Of a stretch of 11,573 nucleotides of DNA, positions 6,789-11,573 are shown piece after piece. How positions within the stretch are numbered: the first letter of the stretch is position 1; each line of letters begins with the position of its first letter. A program made the translations under genes and the position numbers. The notes under the pieces are model-generated. The model saw nothing but the letters and a program-made list of their open reading frames with translations, was not told the origin of the DNA and did no database searches. The stretch spans positions 1 to 11,573 of the forward strand of contig CALBAF010000050.1 of NCBI GenBank assembly GCA_937926415.1, read 5' to 3'. The DNA is from an uncultured Actinomyces sp. GTDB lineage: Bacteria; Actinomycetota; Actinomycetes; Actinomycetales; Actinomycetaceae.

Positions 6789-9700
6789 ATGACGAAGCAC
6801 GGCTTCTACCCCCGCCACCGGCAAGACGAGGTGGACCCCAGCCCTTCCTTCCCCACGATGGAAGAGGGCACCCTGGCGTTCTGGGCCAGCAACGACACCT
6901 TCCTCAAGTCCATTGAGATGCGCGACGCCGGCGAGAACGGCTCCAACGAATTCGTGTTCTACGATGGCCCGCCTTTCGCCAACGGCCTGCCCCACTACGG
7001 TCACCTGCTGACCGGCTACGTCAAGGACGTGGTGGGCCGCTACCAGACCATGAAGGGCCACCGCGTCGAGCGCCGCTTCGGCTGGGACACGCACGGCCTG
7101 CCCGCCGAGCTCGAGGCCCAGCGCCAGCTCGGCATTGAGGACGTCACCGAGATCACCCGCGAAGGTGGCGTCGGCATCGAGGCATTCAACGCAGCCTGCC
7201 GCTCCTCCGTCCTGCGCTACACGAAGGAATGGGAAGAGTACGTCACCCGCCAGGCCCGCTGGGTGGACTTCGAGCACGACTACAAGACGCTCGACATGTC
7301 CTACACCGAGTCCGTGATCTGGGCGTTCAAGCAGCTCTACGACAAGGGCCTGGCCTACCAGGGCCACCGCGTCTTGCCCTACTGCTGGAACGACCGCACG
7401 CCGCTGAGCAACCACGAGCTCAAGATGGACGACGACGTGTACCAGGACCGCACCGACAACACGGTGACGGTGGGCCTGCGTCTCGAACAGAAGCTGCGCG
7501 AGGACTCGGCGCGTCCCGAGCTGGCCCTCATCTGGACGACCACGCCCTGGACCCTGCCCTCGAACTCGGCCGTCGCCGTGGGCCCGGAGATCGAATACTC
7601 CCTCGTTGAGGTGGCTGCCGACCACGAGGGTGTCCTCGCGGGCGAGCGAGTCCTCATCGCCACCGACCTGGTGAGCGCCTACGCCAAGGAGCTGGGCGAG
7701 GAACCCACCGTTGTGGCCACCTACAAGGGCTCGGAGCTGGTGGGCATCCACTACCACCCGATCTACGACTACTTCGACACCCCCGAGCGCCGCGCTGAGG
7801 GTGGCGCCCCCGGCCCCAACGGCTGGTCGATCATCGCCGCCGACTACGTGACGACCACGGACGGTACCGGCCTCGTCCACCAGGCTCCCGCCTTCGGTGA
7901 GGACGACATGTGGACCTGCATGGAGTACGGCATCGGCGTCGTCCTGCCCGTCGACGAGGGCGGTGTCTTCACCTCCGAGGTGAGCGACTACGCCGGCATG
8001 CAGATCTTCGACGCGAACCGCTACGTGGTCGCCGACCTGCGCGAGCAGGGTGGGCCCATCGCGCGCCGCGCCCCCGAGATCCGCGCCGTGCTGGTGCGCG
8101 AGAAGTCCTACGTGCACTCCTACCCGCACTGCTGGCGCTGCCGCAAGCCCCTCATGTACAAGGCCGTGTCCTCGTGGTTCGTCCGCGTCACCGAGATCCG
8201 CGACCGCATGGTGGAGCTCAACCAGGAGATCACCTGGACCCCCGCGCACACCAAGGATGGCATCTTCGGCAAGTGGCTGGAGGGCGCCCGTGACTGGTCG
8301 ATCTCGCGTAACCGCTTCTGGGGCGCGCCGATCCCCGTGTGGGTCTCGGACGATCCGGCCTACCCGCGCACCGACGTCTACGGCTCCATCGCGGAGCTTG
8401 AGGCTGACTTCGGCGTGAAGGTCACGGACTTCCACCGTCCCTTCATTGATCAGCTCACGCGCCCGAACCCGGATGACCCGACGGGCAAGTCGACGATGCG
8501 TCGCATCTCCGACGTGTTCGACTGCTGGTTCGAGTCCGGCTCGATGCCCTTCGCGCAGGTGCACTACCCGTTCGAGAACCAGGAATGGTTCGAAAACCAC
8601 TACCCGGGCGACTTCATCGTCGAATACATCGGTCAGACACGCGGCTGGTTCTACACGCTGCACGTCCTGGCGACCGCGCTCTTCGATCGCCCCGCGTTCC
8701 GCTCGTGCGTCTCCCACGGCATCGTGCTGGGTGACGACGGCCTGAAGATGAGTAAGTCGCTGCGTAACTACCCGGACGTGGCCGAGGTGTTCAACAAGTA
8801 CGGCTCCGACGCGATGCGTTGGTTCCTCATGTCGAGCCCGGTCGTGCGCGGCGGCAACTTGATCGTCAAGGAGGAGTCGATCCGCGACACCGTCCGTCAG
8901 GTGCTGCTGCCCATCTGGAACACGTACTACTTCTTCACGCTGTACGCGGGCGCCTGCAACAAGGGTGAGGGGTACGAGGCCTCTCGTGTCGATCTGTCTT
9001 CGCCCGAGGCTGTGGCCGCGCTGGCGCAGATGGACCGCTACCTGCTGGCCCACACCCGCACCCTTGCGGAGGATGTGCGCGGCGCGCTTGACGGCTACGA
9101 CGTGGCCGGTGCGTGCGAGTCGATCCGCGAGTACCTGGACGTCCTGACGAACTGGTACGTGCGTACCCAGCGTCAGCGCTTCTGGGACGAGGATGGCGCA
9201 GCGTTCGACACGCTGTACACCGCTCTCGTGACGCTCATGGAGCTGGCGGCGCCCCTGCTGCCGCTGCTGAGCGAGGAAATCTGGCGAGGCCTGACGGGCG
9301 GCGAGTCCGTGCACCTCGTCGACTTCCCGGTCATCGACGAGGCCGTGGACGCCCCCGAGCTGGTCGCCGCGATGGATGAGGTTCGTTCGATCGTGTCGGC
9401 AGCCCACGCGCTGCGCAAGACGCACCAGCTGCGTGTGCGCCAGCCGCTGGCCTCCCTGCTGGTCGTGTCGGAGAACTTCGCTGCGCTGGAGCCCTTCGCG
9501 GATCTGATCGCCTCCGAGGTAAACGTGAAGTCCGTGGTGTTCTCCGCTCCGGAGAATTCGGGCCTGAGCGTTCGCACTGAGCTGTCCCTGAACCCGCGCG
9601 CCTTCGATCCGGCAGTCCGTAAGCTGACGAGCCAGCTGTTCAAGGCACAGAAGTCCGGTGAGTGGGAGGTCGTGGACGGCGAGTGCCGTTTCCCCTCCGT

Positions 9701-10064
9701 CGAGCTGGACGGGGCGCCGCTGGTGCTCACCGGCGACATGTTCTCCGTGTCCACCTCCGTGGACGCCGCCGAGGGCCAGGTCGCGGACGTGCTCGCCTCG
9801 GGCACCTTCGTCGTGCTCGATACGGAGCTGACCCCCGAGCTTGAGGCCGAGGGCTACGCCCGCGACGTCGTGCGCGCCGTTCAGGACGAGCGTAAGAACG
9901 CCGGCCTGCACATCGCGGACCGCATCGACCTGTCGCTGACGGTGCCCTCCGATCACGTGGCTGACGTGGAGGCCTGGCGCGACATGATCGCCGCCGAGAC
10001 CCTCGCTCTGTCGCTTGAGGTCGAGGCCGGCGACAAGCTTGCAGTGAGCGTCGCCAAGCACTGA
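6789..10064 (+). CDS. ileS: Isoleucine--tRNA ligase, type 2 (long, eukaryote-like form)
   Basis: This 1091-residue cytoplasmic class I synthetase charges tRNA-Ile. The Rossmann fold carries [12 protein letters not shown] (61-72), with the HIGH motif as HYGH, and KMSKS at 653-657. The CP1 editing domain shows [11 protein letters not shown] (249-259) and [15 protein letters not shown] (359-373). A Cys pair, C448/C451 in HCWRCRKPL, is the inserted zinc-ribbon remnant. The anticodon-binding helical domain follows the catalytic core, then a long C-terminal extension. Length and motif wording fit type 2 IleRS, usual in actinobacteria and known for low sensitivity to mupirocin. The ATG lies behind GAGGA controlled by the T-box leader. 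Transcription ends at the hairpins 10081-10110 and 10156-10191. The last 13 residues (1079-1091) recur on a small ORF at 11371-11523. Confidence 0.97.
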   Translation: MTKHGFYPRHRQDEVDPSPSFPTMEEGTLAFWASNDTFLKSIEMRDAGENGSNEFVFYDGPPFANGLPHYGHLLTGYVKDVVGRYQTMKGHRVERRFGWDTHGLPAELEAQRQLGIEDVTEITREGGVGIEAFNAACRSSVLRYTKEWEEYVTRQARWVDFEHDYKTLDMSYTESVIWAFKQLYDKGLAYQGHRVLPYCWNDRTPLSNHELKMDDDVYQDRTDNTVTVGLRLEQKLREDSARPELALIWTTTPWTLPSNSAVAVGPEIEYSLVEVAADHEGVLAGERVLIATDLVSAYAKELGEEPTVVATYKGSELVGIHYHPIYDYFDTPERRAEGGAPGPNGWSIIAADYVTTTDGTGLVHQAPAFGEDDMWTCMEYGIGVVLPVDEGGVFTSEVSDYAGMQIFDANRYVVADLREQGGPIARRAPEIRAVLVREKSYVHSYPHCWRCRKPLMYKAVSSWFVRVTEIRDRMVELNQEITWTPAHTKDGIFGKWLEGARDWSISRNRFWGAPIPVWVSDDPAYPRTDVYGSIAELEADFGVKVTDFHRPFIDQLTRPNPDDPTGKSTMRRISDVFDCWFESGSMPFAQVHYPFENQEWFENHYPGDFIVEYIGQTRGWFYTLHVLATALFDRPAFRSCVSHGIVLGDDGLKMSKSLRNYPDVAEVFNKYGSDAMRWFLMSSPVVRGGNLIVKEESIRDTVRQVLLPIWNTYYFFTLYAGACNKGEGYEASRVDLSSPEAVAALAQMDRYLLAHTRTLAEDVRGALDGYDVAGACESIREYLDVLTNWYVRTQRQRFWDEDGAAFDTLYTALVTLMELAAPLLPLLSEEIWRGLTGGESVHLVDFPVIDEAVDAPELVAAMDEVRSIVSAAHALRKTHQLRVRQPLASLLVVSENFAALEPFADLIASEVNVKSVVFSAPENSGLSVRTELSLNPRAFDPAVRKLTSQLFKAQKSGEWEVVDGECRFPSVELDGAPLVLTGDMFSVSTSVDAAEGQVADVLASGTFVVLDTELTPELEAEGYARDVVRAVQDERKNAGLHIADRIDLSLTVPSDHVADVEAWRDMIAAETLALSLEVEAGDKLAVSVAKH

Positions 10065-10066
10065 GT
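10023..10066 (+). repeat. 44-bp repeat, copy 1: 3' end of ileS including the stop codon
   Basis: This segment matches 11482-11525 at 40 of 44 positions in the same orientation. The four differences fall at third codon positions of the shared reading frame (GCC/GCG, GGC/GGG, GAC/GAG, GCA/GCT). Only one changes the residue (Asp to Glu). The match includes TGA and two further bases, then stops. Confidence 0.9.
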
Positions 10067-10080
10067 GCTGTTACTGAGAC

Positions 10081-10110
10081 GGGCGGGTCGGGCGAAAGCC
10101 CGGCCCGCCC
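10081..10110 (+). terminator. Intrinsic hairpin terminator of ileS
   Basis: GGGCGGG-T-CGGGC (10081-10093) pairs with GCCCG-G-CCCGCCC (10098-10110) around a GAAA tetraloop. This gives 13 pairs counting one T-G wobble, starting 17 nt after the ileS stop. There is no T-run, as often in high-GC actinobacteria. Confidence 0.8.
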
Positions 10111-10155
10111 GCCCGCGTATGGGCGGGGTTCGATTGCGTCGCTGGGCGACACAAG

Positions 10156-10191
10156 TACTCGCCCTGTCGCGCGGCGGCGACAGGGCGAGTA
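10156..10191. terminator. 15-bp perfect hairpin between convergent genes, probable bidirectional terminator
   Basis: The arms at 10156-10170 and 10177-10191 are perfectly complementary with a 6-nt loop. The hairpin lies between the 3' ends of ileS (plus) and the 162-residue gene (minus), 28 nt from the stop of the latter. It can serve both strands and backs up the hairpin at 10081-10110. Confidence 0.8.
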
Positions 10192-10219
10192 TCAGATGAA
10201 CAGCGTGAGCTCCTGAGGC

Positions 10220-10708
10220 TCAGGCGGGCGGCGGGGGGATCACGGGTTCTTCCGACGCGCCGGGCTGGGCCTCGCTGGTACCGCTTTCCTTATCGGAGGG
10301 TTTTTCCTCGATGACGGGTGCGGGCATGTGCATCATGATCTCCATGGAGTCCATGAGCTGGCACATCGACTTGTTGTACTTCTCGTAGTCGGTGTCGCGG
10401 AACTCGTCGTTGACGGCGCCCACGGACACGTTGACGAAATGCACCTGGTTGTAGAAGGTGATCATCAGGGGCGCGGTGATGACCGTCGAGATGCCCCGCA
10501 GCATGATGTTGCGGTTCTCGGCGATGGAGAGGATATCCGTGGGGTCGGCGATGTCGACGGGATCGCCGTCCACCAGCACTTCGGGATCGGAAAAATACCG
10601 GTAAGCCCCGTACACGGCGAGCAGTAGTTGCTCCCACGCGACGCGGTAGGTCAGGTTAAAGGTGGAGCGAATCCAGCCGTCTTCCTCGTGTTGACCAACG
10701 AGTAGCAT
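10220..10708 (-). CDS. Hypothetical protein, 162 residues, family not recognised
   Basis: I do not recognise this protein. It has no signal peptide or clear membrane helix, so it is probably cytoplasmic. Residues 1-125 look like a compact fold with mixed hydrophobic segments (15-38, 68-100). The tail from about 132 is disordered: acidic, Ser/Glu-rich, and ending in PPPPA after a Pro/Glu stretch. Several Met residues cluster at 116-128 (MCQLMDSMEIMMHM). The ATG at 10708-10706 was chosen because GAAGGAA lies 6 nt upstream; the next in-frame start (10759) has no such site. It follows the L7/L12-like gene by 73 nt on the same strand, so the two may be co-transcribed, though a TAGGAT hexamer at 10763-10758 could give it its own weak promoter. 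GC-rich codon use and a good ribosome-binding site support a real gene. Confidence 0.75.
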   Translation of the reverse strand: MLLVGQHEEDGWIRSTFNLTYRVAWEQLLLAVYGAYRYFSDPEVLVDGDPVDIADPTDILSIAENRNIMLRGISTVITAPLMITFYNQVHFVNVSVGAVNDEFRDTDYEKYNKSMCQLMDSMEIMMHMPAPVIEEKPSDKESGTSEAQPGASEEPVIPPPPA

Positions 10709-10781
10709 GTTGATTCCTTCGCGTTGACACGATGCGCGATGCTGCGCTGTGTGCGGCATCCTATCAAAAATACCCGGGTGT

Positions 10782-11138
10782 TCAGCGGGCCGCGTCGATT
10801 GCCGCCTTCGCCGTCTTGAGGTCGACGCCGGTGCGGTCCCGGTAGGACTTGACGGCGTTGAGCGTCCTGCCCTCGGCGATCATCTGGAGTTCGGCTGCGC
10901 TCAGCTCCGGGAACGAGGCTGTGGCCGGGTTGGGTGCATCCGCTGGGAAGGAGGGACCTGAGGCCTGCGGGACCGCTGCCTCGGGAGAGGGGGAGGAGGC
11001 CCCGGCGAGGGCCGTGACGCCCGCGTCCGCGTAGGCGGCGCGCAGTCGCGCCTCGAGGTGTGCGACCTGTTCCTTGAGTCGCTGGTTCTCGGCCCGCAGC
11101 TCCTCGATGTCGGATGCCTGACCAAACCACTTACCCAC
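10782..11138 (-). CDS. Small protein with coiled coil and ribosomal L7/L12 C-terminal-like domain
   Basis: This 118-residue protein has three parts. Residues 9-36 (DIEELRAENQRLKEQVAHLE...) form a heptad-like coiled coil, suggesting dimerisation. Residues 40-78 are a Pro/Ala/Ser linker. Residues 79-118 (AAELQMIAEGR, AVKSYRDRTGVDLKTAKAAID) match the helix pattern of the ribosomal protein L7/L12 C-terminal domain, where xAIKxxRExTGLxLKEAKxxV is usual. It is not rplL itself: the L7/L12 N-terminal domain is missing and no ribosomal genes are near. The GTG start (11138-11136) is fixed by AAGGAGG six nt upstream; longer in-frame readings lack a ribosome-binding site and cross the divergent gene at 11371. 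A -10-like TAGTAT lies at 11181-11176. Its job is unknown; binding of a translation factor or another protein is conceivable from the domain only. Confidence 0.82.
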   Translation of the reverse strand: MGKWFGQASDIEELRAENQRLKEQVAHLEARLRAAYADAGVTALAGASSPSPEAAVPQASGPSFPADAPNPATASFPELSAAELQMIAEGRTLNAVKSYRDRTGVDLKTAKAAIDAAR

Positions 11139-11175
11139 GTGTTGCCTCCTTGAAGGGATCATCTGGAAGGCTTTC

Positions 11176-11181
11176 ATACTA
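11176..11181 (-). promoter_or_regulatory. Possible -10 of the L7/L12-like gene
   Basis: Minus-strand TAGTAT (4 of 6) lies 38 nt upstream of the GTG start. The -35 at 17 nt (GTCACT) matches only 3 of 6, so this is a weak call. Confidence 0.3.
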
Positions 11182-11334
11182 TCCGTCTTCGCCGGCGCAG
11201 TGACGGCGCGGTCCCTGCGGCGAATGGGGAGGTATGGGGGCATCTCGCCCTGGCCTCGTCGATGATGACGCGCGACCAGTGCGCGCCAACGCGCCGTGAC
11301 CGGCGGAACAAGCCGCCCGAAGCACACTGCCCGG

Positions 11335-11340
11335 TAAAAT
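11335..11340 (+). promoter_or_regulatory. Possible -10 of the 50-residue gene
   Basis: TAAAAT (5 of 6 to consensus) stands out in GC-rich surroundings 30 nt upstream of the ATG at 11371. Transcription would start near 11347. No consensus -35 is seen at 16-18 nt. Confidence 0.45.
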
Positions 11341-11370
11341 AGCGGAAACACTGCGAGCAGCGGAGGAAAC

Positions 11371-11523
11371 ATGGCAGGCGAATCGTTCTTCGGGCAAGAC
11401 CCCACCCACGAGGACCAGCAGGGCGGCATCCCGGCCGACCTGATCCCGTACCTGGAAGCGGCCGACGAGGTCGAGGACACCGAGGCGGGGGAGAAGCTTG
11501 CTGTGAGCGTCGCCAAGCACTGA
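11371..11523 (+). CDS. Small 50-residue protein with an IleRS-like C-terminal tail
   Basis: This short gene has an excellent ribosome-binding site, GGAGG, four nt before the ATG, and a TAAAAT hexamer 30 nt upstream. The product is acidic and soluble: MAGESFFGQDPTHEDQQGG, then IPADLIPYLEAADEVED, then [13 protein letters not shown]. The last 13 residues equal the IleRS C-terminus ([13 protein letters not shown]) at 12 positions. The preceding EVE also matches if a 3-residue insertion is allowed. The DNA differences in the shared part are all at third codon positions, which argues that this frame is translated and conserved. It diverges from the L7/L12-like gene with a 232-bp spacer. The N-terminal 36 residues match nothing I recognise. 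It is either a functional small protein or a neatly framed remnant of an ileS 3' end; the ribosome-binding site favours the former. Confidence 0.68.
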   Translation: MAGESFFGQDPTHEDQQGGIPADLIPYLEAADEVEDTEAGEKLAVSVAKH

Positions 11524-11525
11524 GT
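11482..11525 (+). repeat. 44-bp repeat, copy 2: 3' end of the small ORF
   Basis: This is the second copy of the segment at 10023-10066 (40 of 44 identical, same orientation, same reading frame, same stop codon). The two copies flank about 1.4 kb carrying two minus-strand genes. Confidence 0.9.
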
Positions 11526-11539
11526 CTGAGCGCTTTTAA

Positions 11540-11553
11540 GCGGTGAAGACCGC
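11540..11553 (+). terminator. Small hairpin after the 50-residue gene
   Basis: GCGGT and ACCGC pair around a GAAG loop, 17 nt after the stop. It is weak alone, and the window ends 20 bases later, so termination is only possible. Confidence 0.3.
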
Positions 11554-11573
11554 AGGGGGCGGGCCACACAGAT

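Noticed and set aside
6591..10061. 1156-codon open frame antisense to the whole of ileS
   Set aside because: It mirrors a GC-rich gene with a skewed third position, shows no family motif, and has low-complexity His/Val/Arg/Gly-rich sequence. The sense strand has clear IleRS motifs.
10772..10779. ACCCGGGT palindrome followed on the minus strand by ATTTTT, resembling a terminator
   Set aside because: The palindrome has no loop, so it cannot form a useful hairpin. It lies at the 3' end of the L7/L12-like gene and may be chance.
10067..11481. Insertion sequence or integrative element between the repeats
   Set aside because: No transposase, integrase, terminal inverted repeats or tRNA gene was found, so it is kept only as a hypothesis among the findings.
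11179..11520. Minus-strand open frame beginning with the same residues as the ileS antisense frame
   Set aside because: The shared start MLGDAH is only the reverse complement of the repeated ileS tail. It overlaps the small plus-strand gene and has no ribosome-binding site that I can see.
10782..11567. 261-residue version of the L7/L12-like protein
   Set aside because: The extra N-terminus crosses the divergent promoter region and the 50-residue gene. The GTG at 11138 has a near-perfect AAGGAGG six bases upstream.
1..11573. CRISPR arrays, tRNA or rRNA genes
   Set aside because: No regularly spaced direct repeats and no cloverleaf or rRNA-like segment were seen on either strand by eye. The only tRNA-related element is the T-box leader.

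Overview
The window reads as a chromosomal segment of a high-GC actinobacterium. The genes use GC-rich third positions and frequent GTG starts. The isoleucyl-tRNA synthetase is of the long (type 2) kind, and it sits behind a short-stem translational T-box leader of the type known from actinobacterial ileS genes. The oxygen-independent sulfatase-maturation gene fits an anaerobic or facultative host-associated member of the Actinomycetaceae (Schaalia/Actinomyces-like). The species guess is inference only.

Positions 1-4400 (minus strand) hold a sulfur-ester module. A cytoplasmic cysteine-type sulfatase (2880-4400) ends at a 14-bp hairpin. Behind that hairpin a separate promoter drives a tightly packed operon: ROK-family regulator (1508-2725), anaerobic sulfatase-maturating radical SAM enzyme (246-1511) and a TauE/SafE-type permease that runs off the left edge (1-249). 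The operon genes overlap by 4 bp (GTGA, ATGA). The likely logic is that the ROK protein senses a sugar-like ligand, the radical SAM enzyme converts the sulfatase active-site Cys to formylglycine, the sulfatase releases sulfate from an imported substrate, and the permease may export a sulfur anion. The substrate is unknown.

Positions 4529-6387 (minus strand) hold a two-gene set: a permease of the DUF318/UPF0718 family with a His/Cys-rich cytosolic loop, and its TIGR03943-family partner. They overlap by GTGA. What this pair transports is not established.

Positions about 6560-10064 (plus strand) hold the T-box leader and ileS. Stem I with an ATC specifier bulge, stem II, stem IIA/B, the T-box sequence with TGGT, and a hairpin masking the ribosome-binding site can all be drawn. 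Two hairpins after ileS (10081-10110 and 10156-10191) separate it from convergent genes.

Positions 10220-11573 hold two small minus-strand genes: an unrecognised 162-residue protein, and a 118-residue protein with a coiled coil plus an L7/L12-C-terminal-like domain. Diverging from them is a 50-codon plus-strand gene (11371-11523). Its last 13 residues match the last 13 residues of IleRS at 12 of 13 positions, and the DNA match runs through the stop codon. This repeated synthetase tail on a separate small ORF is the most unusual observation in the window.
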